NCBI RefSeq assembly: GCF_001936335.1
Contig: NZ_CP018888.1
Location: 1,426,001 to 1,490,000 of the forward strand
DNA length: 64,000 nt
Direction of reading: 5' to 3'
Origin: Amylolactobacillus amylophilus DSM 20533 = JCM 1125
Lineage (GTDB): Bacteria; Bacillota; Bacilli; Lactobacillales; Lactobacillaceae
Shown here: in pieces, positions 29,616 to 38,926 of the stretch
Layout of the letters: each line of letters opens with the position of its first letter
Position numbering within the stretch: the first letter of the stretch is position 1
Translations under genes and position numbers: made by a program
Notes under the pieces: generated by a model
Database searches by the model: none
What the model was told of the DNA's origin: nothing
The model's input: the letters and a program-made list of their open reading frames with translations, nothing else

Positions 29616-30389
29616 ATGAATGAGAATCAGTTGTTGCAGGATTTAAATTTGTTTGTTACAGAAGCAGTTCAAATAATCACAACTAATCACCACGACATGA
29701 CGGTGGCGAATAAGACCAGCAAGAGAGATTTGGTGACTAACGTTGATAAGCTTGTGGAACGCAGAATCAACAGCTTAATTGAAGAGCGATATCCGTCCGC
29801 AAAGATTGTGAGTGAGGAATATAATGCACATTCACTTGAATCGATGGCTGGTCTGGTCTTTTTTGTTGATCCGATTGACGGAACAATGAATTTCGTGCAG
29901 CAATATGACCATTTCGCGGTGATGGTGGGCGTCTATCGGGATGGAGATCCATTTGCTGGCATCATTCATGATGTGACCAACTCCGTTAGTTATTATGGCT
30001 CGAAGAATACCGGTATTTTCAAAAATGGGGTGGAAATGCCGCCTGTGCCGGACAGGGATATCAGCGAAGGGTTAGTTTCTGTTAGCAGTTATTTCGTGTT
30101 AGAGGACCGCTTTGCGGTTCAGAGTTTAATCAAACGCTCACTGGGACTCAGAATTCTTGGAAGTGCTGGAATTGAATTTACAGAAATTTTTGATCAGAAA
30201 CAGATTGCCTATATCTCCCACCTACAACCGTGGGACTTAGCCGCCGGCAGATTCATTGCGGAAAAACTTGGTTTGCGGGTCACAACGATTGACGGTGAGC
30301 CACCAAGTATGCTAAAATCTGAAAACGTAATTATTAGTACGAAACAACTTCATGAAACTGCTATGGAAGTTTTACATGGTAAGCTGTGA
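29616..30389 (+). CDS. Inositol monophosphatase family protein
   Basis: Mg2+-dependent phosphatase of the IMPase/SuhB superfamily; substrates in the family include inositol phosphates, NADP and 3'-phosphoadenosine phosphate, and cannot be assigned here. The 257-residue protein has the metal-binding core DPIDGTMNFVQQYDHFAV (about residues 87-104), an upstream Glu-Glu in KIVSEEYN, and the C-terminal motif QPWDLAAGRFIAEKLG. GAGG lies before the ATG. Its stop codon is inside a terminator hairpin, and typA follows. Confidence 0.9.
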   Translation: MNENQLLQDLNLFVTEAVQIITTNHHDMTVANKTSKRDLVTNVDKLVERRINSLIEERYPSAKIVSEEYNAHSLESMAGLVFFVDPIDGTMNFVQQYDHFAVMVGVYRDGDPFAGIIHDVTNSVSYYGSKNTGIFKNGVEMPPVPDRDISEGLVSVSSYFVLEDRFAVQSLIKRSLGLRILGSAGIEFTEIFDQKQIAYISHLQPWDLAAGRFIAEKLGLRVTTIDGEPPSMLKSENVIISTKQLHETAMEVLHGKL

Positions 30390-30407
30390 CTGCGTCACAG
30401 TTTTTTT
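30384..30407 (+). terminator. Terminator overlapping the end of the IMPase-family gene
   Basis: CTGTGAC, loop TGC, GTCACAG, then seven T's. The 5' arm contains the stop codon TGA (30387-30389). Confidence 0.85.
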
Positions 30408-30431
30408 ATGAGGTCAGGGAGGAAAACTTTT

Positions 30432-32270
30432 TTGAAAATTAGAAACGACATAAGAAACATTGCGATTATCGCCCATGTTGACCACGGTAAAACTACTTTG
30501 GTGAACGAGCTCTTGAAGCAATCAGATACTTTGGCTGAGCACATCCAGATTGAGGATCGTGCGATGGATACGAATGCAATCGAGCGTGAACGTGGGATTA
30601 CTATTTTATCCAAGAATACAGCTGTAAGCTATAAGGACACTAAAATCAACATTTTGGATACGCCAGGACATGCCGACTTTGGTGGTGAAGTTGAGCGAAT
30701 CATGAAGATGGTTGACGGTGTTTTACTCGTTGTTGATGCGTACGAAGGAACAATGCCCCAAACTCGTTTCGTACTAAAGAAGGCATTAGAGCAGAAGTTG
30801 ACACCAATTGTGGTCATTAACAAGATTGACCGCCCAGGTGCCCGTCCTGCAGAAGTTGAGGATGAAGTCCTTGAATTATTCATCGAACTTGGTGCTGACG
30901 AATCCCAACTGGAGTTCCCTGTTCTGTACGCAAGTGCGTTGAACGGTACTTCTAGCTACAAGCCTGAGCTGGATACACAAGAACACACGATGGATCCAAT
31001 TTTTGAAACTATTTTGAATACGATTCCTGCACCAATTGATAACTCAGACGAGCCGTTACAATTTCAAATAACGATGCTTGATTATGATGATTACGTTGGT
31101 CGAATTGGTGTTGGCCGGATTTTCCGCGGTAAGATTAAGATTGGTGACCAAGTATCTGTGATGAAGGTTGATGGTACTGCCAAAAACTTCCGTGTGACTA
31201 AGCTGTTTGGTTACTTTGGTCTAAAGAGAACGGAAATTCAGGACGCTAAAGCCGGCGATCTCATTGCAATCTCCGGAATGGACGACATTTATGTTGGTGA
31301 AACAATCACACCGGTTGATCACCAAGAAGCTTTGCCACCTCTCCACATTGATGAACCAACTCTACAAATGACGTTCCTAGCGAACAATTCACCATTTGTC
31401 GGTCGTGAAGGTGAGTTTGTGACTGCTAGAAAGCTCGAAGAACGCCTGCTTAAGCAAACTAGAACCGACGTTTCGCTGAAAGTTGAAGACACTGATTTGC
31501 CGGGTGCTTGGGTAGTTTCTGGTCGTGGTGAGCTCCATCTTTCAATCCTGGTTGAGGAAATGCGTCGTGAAGGATTTGAGTTACAACTATCTCGTCCTGA
31601 AGTTATCTACCGCGACATCGACGGGGTTAAGTCGGAGCCTTTTGAATCAGTACAGATTGATACACCTGACGAGTATGTCGGTTCAGTCATTGATACTATG
31701 TCTCAGAGAAAGGCCGAGATGAAGAACATGGAGTCTGTCGGTAATGGTCAGACTAGACTTGTCTTCCTCGCACCATCACGAGGCTTAATTGGCTATTCTA
31801 ACGAGTTTATGTCCCTCACAGGTGGTTATGGTATTATGAGCCACACGTTTGAAGAATACGCTCCAGCTATCAAAAATTGGGAACCAGGCCGGCGAAATGG
31901 TGCTTTAGTGTCAATTAACCAAGGTAACTCGACAACTTACTCACTCCAATCCGTTGAGGATCGGGGTCAGTTATTCATCGGCGCACAAGTTGAAGTTTAC
32001 GAAGGAATGATTGTTGGTCAATCTTCACGTGACAGAGACATTGCGGTTAACGTTACAAAGGGAAAGAATTTGACCAATACCCGTGCGTCAGGTAAGGATC
32101 ACTCTGCCTCAATTAAGACACCTAAGACTCTTTCGTTAGAACAGTCGATTGAATTCTTGAACGATGATGAATACTGTGAGGTAACACCAAAGAGTATTCG
32201 TCTGCGGAAGAAGATTCTGAATACAACAGAACGTCAAAAATTTGATAAGAAAAAAGGGATGGCTAACTAA
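30432..32270 (+). CDS. typA: Ribosome-associated GTPase TypA/BipA
   Basis: Translational GTPase that associates with ribosomes under stress and helps large-subunit assembly, notably at low temperature. The 612-residue protein has G1 AHVDHGKTT (about residues 14-22), the switch region ERERGITI, DTPGHADFGGE, NKIDRPGARP, EF-G-like domains III and V, and the TypA-specific C-terminal domain. I place the start at TTG 30432 because AGGGAGG (30416-30422) precedes it and it yields MKIRNDIRNIAIIAHVDHG. The ATG at 30408 would add 8 unusual residues and lies at the terminator. Confidence 0.96.
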   Translation: MKIRNDIRNIAIIAHVDHGKTTLVNELLKQSDTLAEHIQIEDRAMDTNAIERERGITILSKNTAVSYKDTKINILDTPGHADFGGEVERIMKMVDGVLLVVDAYEGTMPQTRFVLKKALEQKLTPIVVINKIDRPGARPAEVEDEVLELFIELGADESQLEFPVLYASALNGTSSYKPELDTQEHTMDPIFETILNTIPAPIDNSDEPLQFQITMLDYDDYVGRIGVGRIFRGKIKIGDQVSVMKVDGTAKNFRVTKLFGYFGLKRTEIQDAKAGDLIAISGMDDIYVGETITPVDHQEALPPLHIDEPTLQMTFLANNSPFVGREGEFVTARKLEERLLKQTRTDVSLKVEDTDLPGAWVVSGRGELHLSILVEEMRREGFELQLSRPEVIYRDIDGVKSEPFESVQIDTPDEYVGSVIDTMSQRKAEMKNMESVGNGQTRLVFLAPSRGLIGYSNEFMSLTGGYGIMSHTFEEYAPAIKNWEPGRRNGALVSINQGNSTTYSLQSVEDRGQLFIGAQVEVYEGMIVGQSSRDRDIAVNVTKGKNLTNTRASGKDHSASIKTPKTLSLEQSIEFLNDDEYCEVTPKSIRLRKKILNTTERQKFDKKKGMAN

Positions 32271-32292
32271 TTAGTAGTCCGATACTTAAATT

Positions 32293-32322
32293 ACTGAACA
32301 GTACAACTGTTCAGTTTTTTTT
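32293..32322 (+). terminator. Rho-independent terminator after typA
   Basis: ACTGAACAG, loop TACAA, CTGTTCAGT, followed by seven or more T's; a perfect 9-base stem. Confidence 0.92.
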
Positions 32323-32339
32323 ATCTAAACGGATGCACG

Positions 32340-32348
32340 TGATATAAT
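32340..32348 (+). promoter_or_regulatory. Probable extended -10 promoter of the ftsW operon
   Basis: TGATATAAT provides TG-n-TATAAT 32 bases upstream of the ftsW GTG. A -35 is not convincing. Confidence 0.55.
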
Positions 32349-32380
32349 TAGGCAAGACTGATTTTAGGGGAGTACCAATT

Positions 32381-33565
32381 GTGCGAAGTAAAATTAAATA
32401 TTTAGATTATGGCATCTTCATACCTTTTCTGTTATTGATGACTATCGGCCTAGTGATGATCTATTCCGCAAGTTCGGATTTGATGATTATCAACAAGCTA
32501 GACCCAACGAGCTACCTCAAACGACAATTAATCTTCGCCGTCTTGGCGTTGTTCATCGGGGGCATCGTTTTCTCACTTAAAATTCGGCTGTTTAAGAGCA
32601 AGTCACTCATCAAGGTCCTGTTATTCGGGGTAATTGCGATGCTGCTGTACCTGATGGTTTTGAAGCTTGTCAAAGGGGACTCTGCCGCGGTTAACGGTGC
32701 GGTTGGGTGGATTAACCTAGGTTCATTTAATATCCAACCAGTGGAATTTGCCAAGTTGATTTTAATTCTCTATCTGGGTTTTATTTTGGCCAATCGTGAT
32801 GGGCGATTCGTTCCAGGTCGCATCGTCTATGAACTAACGGCACCTTCAATTATCGCAATTTTTTTGATGCTTCTCACATTTTTCCAGCCCGATTTAGGCG
32901 GGGCGGCTATTCTCTTCCTGATTACTATCATTATGTTCTCGGTCGCGGGCATCCCCTCAAGGCGCGTCATTCTACTCGACGTCCTGCTCATCAGTATGAT
33001 CGTGTTAGGGGTTGCGGGCTTAATCTGGTGGAATCCGCCATTCTTACAGGATAGTTATCAATTTCAGCGCCTCCTCTCTTTCATCAACCCATTTAAACTG
33101 GAACAGCACGGTGGTGCTCAACTAGTCAATTCTTACTATGCCATTCATAACGGTGGTTTGTTCGGTGTTGGGCTGGGTAATAGTATCCAAAAGCGCGGCT
33201 ATTTACCAGAACCATATACCGACTTTATCTTCTCCATTATTACGGAGGAACTTGGTGTGATCGGTGCTGCTGCCATTTTGGCGTTAATGTTCTTTCTGAT
33301 CTGGCGCATTACGATGGTCGGATTGAAGTCGAATGATTCATTTAATTCGCTCGTTTGTTTTGGTGTGGCTACGATGATTTTTATTCAGACTTTCTTCAAC
33401 ATCGGTGCCGTGCTGGGACTGCTACCAATTACCGGTGTAACGTTGCCATTCATTAGTTATGGGGGATCAAGTCTATTAGTGTTGACAGCTTCGATTGCGC
33501 TCGTCTTAAATATTGCAGCGAATGAACGAATTAAGTCAGAGGAGGAGATTGCCAGTGCAAGTTAA
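32381..33565 (+). CDS. ftsW: FtsW, SEDS-family peptidoglycan glycosyltransferase
   Basis: Polytopic SEDS protein that polymerises septal glycan from lipid II. The 394-residue protein has about ten hydrophobic segments and SEDS hallmarks: an early GLVMIYSASS, QPVEFAKL near residue 120, FQPDLGGAAI, the QLVNSYYAIHNGG-to-GVGLGNS loop, and the terminal GVTLPFISYGGSSLL. RodA has a similar fold; FtsW is preferred by gene order (typA-ftsW-ylbG-rsmD-coaD in relatives). The GTG start follows AGGGGAG. The end overlaps ylbG by 11 bases. Confidence 0.93.
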   Translation: MRSKIKYLDYGIFIPFLLLMTIGLVMIYSASSDLMIINKLDPTSYLKRQLIFAVLALFIGGIVFSLKIRLFKSKSLIKVLLFGVIAMLLYLMVLKLVKGDSAAVNGAVGWINLGSFNIQPVEFAKLILILYLGFILANRDGRFVPGRIVYELTAPSIIAIFLMLLTFFQPDLGGAAILFLITIIMFSVAGIPSRRVILLDVLLISMIVLGVAGLIWWNPPFLQDSYQFQRLLSFINPFKLEQHGGAQLVNSYYAIHNGGLFGVGLGNSIQKRGYLPEPYTDFIFSIITEELGVIGAAAILALMFFLIWRITMVGLKSNDSFNSLVCFGVATMIFIQTFFNIGAVLGLLPITGVTLPFISYGGSSLLVLTASIALVLNIAANERIKSEEEIASAS

Positions 33566-33875
33566 TTTGGGTGAAAAATTCAATAATCGCGTAGGACTAG
33601 TGGTTTGGCTGCGTAATTTTAATGACCAAAAGAAGCTCTTTCAATATGGCAATGTAGTCCATGCTTCGAAGGCACTGAAATATGTTTATCTTTATGTGCC
33701 AAAGGAGAAGGTACACGATATTCGGCATAGTCTCCAACGGGCTCATTTTGTGCGCAGAATCCAGTCTTCAAACGTACTAAAGTTAGACTTTGACCTTGCC
33801 CACGAGAAAGAGCTGATGGAACAGGTTAAACTTGAGGCACAGCAACATAATGAGGCAGAGAGGGGGAAACATTAG
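33555..33875 (+). CDS. ylbG: YlbG family protein (DUF2129)
   Basis: A 106-residue cytoplasmic protein of the DUF2129/YlbG family, which has no established function. The core RVGLVVWLRNFNDQKKLFQYGNV is typical, and a charged C-terminal helix follows. The GTG at 33555 is preceded by GGAGGAG (33541-33547), inside the end of ftsW, which indicates coupled translation. The in-frame ATG at 33513 has no such site. The last base overlaps the rsmD start. Confidence 0.9.
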   Translation: MQVNLGEKFNNRVGLVVWLRNFNDQKKLFQYGNVVHASKALKYVYLYVPKEKVHDIRHSLQRAHFVRRIQSSNVLKLDFDLAHEKELMEQVKLEAQQHNEAERGKH

Positions 33876-34426
33876 TGAGAATTATTGCAGGGCAATATGC
33901 TAGACGAAACCTATTCACATTAAAGAGTAATCTGACGCGTCCTACAGGTGACAAAGTAAAGGAATCACTCTTTAATAGCCTCGGCCAGTTCTTTGATGGT
34001 GGCCAGGTCCTTGATTTGTATGCGGGCAGTGGTGCATTGGGAATTGAAGCTGTTTCAAGGGGAATGGACAAGGCCTATTTGGTGGACATTGCGGCCGGAG
34101 CAATTGAGATTATCAAAAAGAATGTGGCGTTGACTAAAGAAACAGACAAGTTCACGGTAATCAAGCGTCCTGACACTGTGGCATTACAGCAGTTAGTGCA
34201 ACAGAGTTGCCAATTTAACCTGGTTTTCTTAGATCCGCCGTATGCTAAACAAAAGATTAGCCAGATTATAACCAAGATGCTTGATTTGGACCTGTTAGCA
34301 CCAGGCGCTCTGGTTGTAGCTGAGACAGATGAACAGACGGAGCTAATGACGGTACCAGGCACTAGCTTACAGAAAACTTTGAACTACGGACACACAACAA
34401 TCAGAATTTATCAAAGGGAGCAGTAG
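33875..34426 (+). CDS. rsmD: 16S rRNA (guanine966-N2)-methyltransferase RsmD
   Basis: SAM-dependent methyltransferase acting on G966 of 16S rRNA in the small subunit. The 183-residue protein starts MRIIAGQYARRNL, then RPTGDKVKESLFNSLG, the SAM motif VLDLYAGSGALGIEAVSRG, and the catalytic FLDPPY (NPPY-like, about residues 119-124). The GTG start follows GAGAGGGGG and overlaps the ylbG stop. coaD begins immediately after, as in most Firmicutes. Confidence 0.96.
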   Translation: MRIIAGQYARRNLFTLKSNLTRPTGDKVKESLFNSLGQFFDGGQVLDLYAGSGALGIEAVSRGMDKAYLVDIAAGAIEIIKKNVALTKETDKFTVIKRPDTVALQQLVQQSCQFNLVFLDPPYAKQKISQIITKMLDLDLLAPGALVVAETDEQTELMTVPGTSLQKTLNYGHTTIRIYQREQ

Positions 34427-34912
34427 ATGATGAGCACAGCAATTTTTCCAGGGAGCTTCGATCCAATCACAAATGGTCACTTAAAGACACTCGAACGTGC
34501 AAGCAAGTTGTTCGACAAAATTTACTTTGTGGTGTTAACAAATACGCAGAAAAAGTATTTATTTGACCAGTCTGAACGAGTTACCTTGGCCAAAGTTTGC
34601 TTGCGTTACCTTGATAACGTTGAAGTGGTCAGCCGGACCGCCAGCCTGACGGTCGATGTTGCCCATGAATTAAAGGCTGATTTCATCCTCCGAGGGCTTA
34701 GAAACGAGCAAGATTTCAGTTACGAGCGGGCAATTGCAGCGCTGAACAAGACGCAGGATCCAACACTCGAGACGGTATTCATGCTTGCCGACCCAACAGA
34801 AAGTTACATCTCGTCGAGTATGATTAAAGAAATTGCAATTTTTGGTGGTAACTTGAAGGAGTTAGTACCCCAAGAAGTAGCCCAGGCATTGCAACAGAAG
34901 TTGTTAGATTAG
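34427..34912 (+). CDS. coaD: Phosphopantetheine adenylyltransferase
   Basis: Penultimate step of coenzyme A synthesis: adenylation of 4'-phosphopantetheine. The 161-residue protein shows the nucleotidyltransferase motif FPGSFDPITNGH (about residues 7-18), the RGLRNEQDFSYE region, and the ISSSMIKE motif. Two adjacent ATGs (34427, 34430) are both near AAAGGGAG (34413-34420); I give the first. The gene follows rsmD with no gap and is followed 9 bases later by sepM. Confidence 0.97.
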   Translation: MMSTAIFPGSFDPITNGHLKTLERASKLFDKIYFVVLTNTQKKYLFDQSERVTLAKVCLRYLDNVEVVSRTASLTVDVAHELKADFILRGLRNEQDFSYERAIAALNKTQDPTLETVFMLADPTESYISSSMIKEIAIFGGNLKELVPQEVAQALQQKLLD

Positions 34913-34921
34913 GATTGATTT

Positions 34922-35962
34922 ATGAAAGTTCAGCCCAATATAATTAAACGAAAGAGTTATAAACTAGTTTGGTTAGTGCTGGCCGTTTGCGTAGTTGTCG
35001 CCGGCCTCTTTTTACCGACAAAATACTACGTAGAAACTCCCGGTGGTGCCTATCAAGTAAGCAAGTATTTCAAGATTGATCAACCGCAAAGTCACAGCGG
35101 TGGTTTTTATTTTACAGCGGTGTCCATCCGACCCGCCATGGTGTTTGATTACCTGACGAATTCGTGGCGTAGTTTTAGTGAACTTGTACCGAAGAAAGAA
35201 ATTGATGGTGATAATACCACAGAGGAACATAATAAGGTTGAACAATTCTACATGGCAGATTCAATCAATAATGCGGTCTATTTTGCCGCCAAAACCGCAC
35301 ACGTTCCGGTCAAAAAAACTTTTGAAGGAATCTATGTGATGGATGTTCTAGCTAGTTCTGATTTCAAAGGAAAATTAGCGGTTGGCGATGTGATTAATCA
35401 AGTCGACGGCCATACTTTTCATGATTCCAAAGAGTTGATTGCTTATTTCGCTGGTGTCAAACTAGGTCAGACGATTAGGATTGGTGTGCAAAGGGCCGGT
35501 AGGACCCAAGTAATTAGTGGTCAAGCCACGAAATTGCCCGAGACGAAAAGAGTCGGTATTGGCATCACGTTAACGGAGAAGTCGCGGGTCACCAGTACAC
35601 CGGCGGTCCATGCCGATATCACGGATATTGGTGGACCTTCCGCGGGATTGATGTTTACGCTTGAGCTCTACCAGCAGCTTGCTCATCAAGATATTGCCCA
35701 ATCCCGCAAAATTGCTGGGACAGGCACGATCGATGAAACAGGTCATGTTGGCTCAATCGGGGGCATTGATAAGAAGGTGGCTGCAGCTGCCAAAAAAGGA
35801 GCAAAAATATTTTTTGCTCCGAGTGAACGCCTGCCAGGGATGACCAAAAGAACCACTAATTACGCCGAAGCAGTCACGGCGGCCAAAAAGTTAAAGACAG
35901 AGATGAAAATCGTGCCGGTGAAGAACTTCACTGATGCATTAAATTATTTAACACAACATTGA
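34922..35962 (+). CDS. sepM: SepM/YlbL-family PDZ-Lon membrane protease
   Basis: Membrane-anchored serine protease with a Lon-type active site on the outside; in streptococci SepM trims competence peptide. The 346-residue protein has one N-terminal membrane helix (residues about 15-34), a PDZ domain (GIYVMDVLASSDFKGKLAVG) and a C-terminal S16 domain with catalytic Ser240 in GGPSAGL and the Lys in IGGIDKKV (residues 284-285). Substrates here are unknown, but comEA and comEC lie just downstream. The stop codon is within the terminator hairpin. Confidence 0.92.
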   Translation: MKVQPNIIKRKSYKLVWLVLAVCVVVAGLFLPTKYYVETPGGAYQVSKYFKIDQPQSHSGGFYFTAVSIRPAMVFDYLTNSWRSFSELVPKKEIDGDNTTEEHNKVEQFYMADSINNAVYFAAKTAHVPVKKTFEGIYVMDVLASSDFKGKLAVGDVINQVDGHTFHDSKELIAYFAGVKLGQTIRIGVQRAGRTQVISGQATKLPETKRVGIGITLTEKSRVTSTPAVHADITDIGGPSAGLMFTLELYQQLAHQDIAQSRKIAGTGTIDETGHVGSIGGIDKKVAAAAKKGAKIFFAPSERLPGMTKRTTNYAEAVTAAKKLKTEMKIVPVKNFTDALNYLTQH

Positions 35963-35980
35963 TGGATGTTGTGTTTTTTT
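35951..35980 (+). terminator. Terminator overlapping the end of sepM
   Basis: ACACAACAT, loop TGATGG, ATGTTGTGT, then six T's. The stop TGA (35960-35962) lies in the loop. Confidence 0.85.
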
Positions 35981-36008
35981 GCGTACTTACAATTAGAGGT
36001 GATTACTA

Positions 36009-36668
36009 ATGAAGTACGTGGAATTATTAAAGCAAAAGAAGGCTTATGTGATTGGCGCAATCGTGTTGCTTGCTGGCGGATTATTAATCGCAATGAAGCT
36101 TTTTACCCAACCGGTGGATAACGAACAGGTATTTAAAGATGTATCTAATTCGTCAAGCAGTGGTCAGAGCACAGTAAAGAATGCGCGCGCGACAAGCAAG
36201 AAGGAGCAGAAGAATACCAGAATTACCGTAGATATCTTCGGTGCGGTAGCGCATGAGGGTGTCTATCAAATTGCGGCGGGAGCAAGGTTAAATGACTTGA
36301 TCAAGCTTGCCGGTGGTATTGATGTTAAAGCCGATTTAAAGGCAATCAACCGGGCGCTGATTTTGACTGACGAGGCCAAAATTTATGTGCCGTATCAGGG
36401 AGAAAACGCTCCAGCCGTCGGTATTAGTGAAAATACTACTGGGGACGCAGGCTCCGGAAAAGGTACGGCCGCTGCAGCGAAGATTGACATTAACCAGGCA
36501 ACGGTCTCGGAGCTGCAGGAATTAAACGGCATCGGTGAGAAAAAGGCCGAACAGATTGTCACATATCGTGAAGAGAATGGCCCGTTTAAGGACGCCAAGG
36601 AACTAACCAATGTGAGTGGTATTGGAGATAAAACATTTGAAGGTCTTGCCGATCAAGTCACCGTTTGA
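36009..36668 (+). CDS. comEA: Competence protein ComEA, DNA receptor
   Basis: Membrane-bound DNA-binding receptor of the natural-transformation machine. The 219-residue protein has an N-terminal membrane anchor (residues about 15-33), a linker, an SLBB domain (ITVDIFGAVAHEGVYQ), a Gly/Ser/Ala linker, and a C-terminal helix-hairpin-helix DNA-binding domain (DINQATVSELQELNGIGEKK, then GPFKDAKELTNVSGIGDKT). All parts are intact. comEC starts within its 3' end; comEB, found between them in Bacillus, is absent here. Confidence 0.95.
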   Translation: MKYVELLKQKKAYVIGAIVLLAGGLLIAMKLFTQPVDNEQVFKDVSNSSSSGQSTVKNARATSKKEQKNTRITVDIFGAVAHEGVYQIAAGARLNDLIKLAGGIDVKADLKAINRALILTDEAKIYVPYQGENAPAVGISENTTGDAGSGKGTAAAAKIDINQATVSELQELNGIGEKKAEQIVTYREENGPFKDAKELTNVSGIGDKTFEGLADQVTV

Positions 36669-38919
36669 TGTAACGAATTTGTTTAGCTCGGGTAAGTTTT
36701 TCGTCTTGGCCGGGCTTAGTTTGCTGTCTGTCCTGACATTCTTGAATAAGAATACGCTGGCGAGTTTCTTATTATTACTCGTACTATTAAGCTACTTTTT
36801 GCTTATGGTTCTGAATAAACGGCAGCTTGATTTATTGATTCTGTTACCGTTAATTGTGTTGCTTCTTGGGTACTTTCAGGATAAAAAATTTGAGGCATTG
36901 GCTGCACCGAATCAGCGCTCACCAATTTACGTCATCCGTCCCGATAAGGTGACTCTGAAAGATGACTTTTTCTATGGTGAGGCCACGAGTGCCGAGCAGA
37001 CGGTGACGTTGCAGCTTAAGCCAACACCACAAATGCGTAGGATGGTGGCTGCGGGTCTACCATTTCTCGTAAAAATCAACCAATTTAAAGCGGAATTAAT
37101 TACTGAAGCGACTAATATTGGTGAATTTAACCTCAGGGAGTTCTACAAACGAAAGCGCATCAAGTACGCATTAACGCTTACCAAATATCTAATTGCCAAA
37201 AAGCAGGTGACTTTAAGTGATCGAATTATTCAATTTAGAGCAAGGCTGCGCCAGTGGCTTTCGCAACTGCCTGAGAACTTGAGGTTCTTCTCGGGAGAGT
37301 TGTTCCTCGGCGAGAATTTAGGGACAGGGGAGCACAATCTGGTGGATGATTTCAGAAATATCGGTATTATTCATCTGCTAAGTTTATCGGGAATGCACGT
37401 TTTACTGTATACCCAGGTAGTCACCTTTCTTTTTAATCTGTGCAAAATCAATCAACGTGTCAAATATGCTTCTTTGGTATTGCTTCTGCTAGTGGTCTGT
37501 ATAATTGGTGATTTTCAAGCAGGACTGGTTCGGGCCTCGTTGGCTTACGTGGTATCTATCCTTGCGAAGCTGTCGAAGAAACGCATTGGTACGCTAGATC
37601 AATTCGGTATTGTTGCGCTAATTCACCAATTGTTGATGCCACAATTATTCTTAAATGTAGGAGCGCAACTGAGTTATTTGATGGTTCTTGGTCTGAAAAT
37701 CATGCCGAGAATGGGATCTGTGGGCCAGTCGGCTAGACTCAATATGTTGATCACGCCAATTCTCTTATTCAATTTTTTTGAACTGAATATCTTGACCATC
37801 TTTTATAATTTCTTGGCCATTCCACTATTTAATTTCATCATTCTACCGGTAACGGTGGGGGTGGTTATTTGTGGTGCGCTCATGCCGGGGCTGATTCCAC
37901 CGGCGGAGCAAATTCTTAGTATCCTTTCCGGTGGCGTTTCGTTTTTAGGGAGAGTCGGCCTTGGAAACGTCGTATTTGGTCAATTAGCGCAGGTAATTAC
38001 GTTTAGTGTAACTTTCTTGCTGATAAGCTGGCTCATCTTTTGGAGTGAGCAGGCTAAACGAAGATTCTGCCTGTATACCGGGCTCATTCTATTGGCGTTA
38101 AATATCCTTTTGAATCTGTTTCCAATTAATGGTCAAGTAACCTTTATTGATGTTGGCCAAGGAGATAGTATTTTGTTGACGACCCCGATTAATCGTAAGA
38201 CTGTCTTAATTGATACTGGTGGACGACTCAACTTCGGCGGTACCAAGCCTAGGAGGAGTAACTTTGAAAAGGTTTCTCTGCCCTTTCTTAAAAGCCAAGG
38301 AATCACACACATCGATGCCGTTTTCCTGAGTCATCAGGATGCTGATCATATCGGTGATTTAGCCGATTTACTAGAAAATTTTACGGTCAATAAGCTGTAC
38401 TTTGGAATCGGGATGCAGGCTAATCCGAGTTTCCAACGTAAAATACGGCCATTTCTAAAGCAAGTCAAACTCATACCAGTACAGGCAGGGGATCAGCTGT
38501 TAATTGGTACAATTACAATCGATGTGTTGCACCCGAGCATTGCGGGATTGGGTACAAATGAAGATTCCGTGGCACTTAAGGTGAGTATTGGACGGAAAAA
38601 ATGGCTCTTTACCGGCGATTTAGACATTGCTGGTGAACAGAAAATTATTCGACAAACGGCAGATATTCAGGCTGATTTTCTCAAACTAGGACACCATGGT
38701 AGTAAAACATCTACTGATGAGAGTTTTCTTTTGGCCGTAAATCCCCGTGTGGCATTTATTTCCGCAGGGAGAAATAATCGGTATCACCATCCGCACCAGG
38801 AAACGCTTGATAAGCTGCAGACGTATGATATCCGGTCATTAAATACCGCTGAATGTGGTATGATTAACTGGTATTTTAATCCGTTTGGGCTGAATTGGCT
38901 CAACTATTATTTAAAGTAA
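36637..38919 (+). CDS. comEC: Competence protein ComEC, DNA channel
   Basis: Polytopic membrane protein that forms the channel for single-stranded DNA in transformation. The roughly 760-residue protein has N-terminal membrane helices and an OB-like domain, the ComEC competence domain with GIIHLLSLSGMHV, several further helices, and a C-terminal metallo-beta-lactamase-like domain (TFIDVGQGDSIL, FLSHQDADHIGD, LGHHGSKTS). The start is uncertain: no ATG suits. I choose TTG 36637 because GGAG lies about 9 bases upstream; GTG 36616 and TTG 36646 are alternatives. It overlaps comEA by about 30 bases in another frame. The gene looks intact. Confidence 0.92.
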   Translation: MKVLPIKSPFDVTNLFSSGKFFVLAGLSLLSVLTFLNKNTLASFLLLLVLLSYFLLMVLNKRQLDLLILLPLIVLLLGYFQDKKFEALAAPNQRSPIYVIRPDKVTLKDDFFYGEATSAEQTVTLQLKPTPQMRRMVAAGLPFLVKINQFKAELITEATNIGEFNLREFYKRKRIKYALTLTKYLIAKKQVTLSDRIIQFRARLRQWLSQLPENLRFFSGELFLGENLGTGEHNLVDDFRNIGIIHLLSLSGMHVLLYTQVVTFLFNLCKINQRVKYASLVLLLLVVCIIGDFQAGLVRASLAYVVSILAKLSKKRIGTLDQFGIVALIHQLLMPQLFLNVGAQLSYLMVLGLKIMPRMGSVGQSARLNMLITPILLFNFFELNILTIFYNFLAIPLFNFIILPVTVGVVICGALMPGLIPPAEQILSILSGGVSFLGRVGLGNVVFGQLAQVITFSVTFLLISWLIFWSEQAKRRFCLYTGLILLALNILLNLFPINGQVTFIDVGQGDSILLTTPINRKTVLIDTGGRLNFGGTKPRRSNFEKVSLPFLKSQGITHIDAVFLSHQDADHIGDLADLLENFTVNKLYFGIGMQANPSFQRKIRPFLKQVKLIPVQAGDQLLIGTITIDVLHPSIAGLGTNEDSVALKVSIGRKKWLFTGDLDIAGEQKIIRQTADIQADFLKLGHHGSKTSTDESFLLAVNPRVAFISAGRNNRYHHPHQETLDKLQTYDIRSLNTAECGMINWYFNPFGLNWLNYYLK

Positions 38920-38926
38920 GGTAAAT

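Noticed and set aside
36616-36668. ATG overlapping the comEA stop (TTTGATG) as the comEC start
   Set aside because: That ATG is out of frame with comEC.
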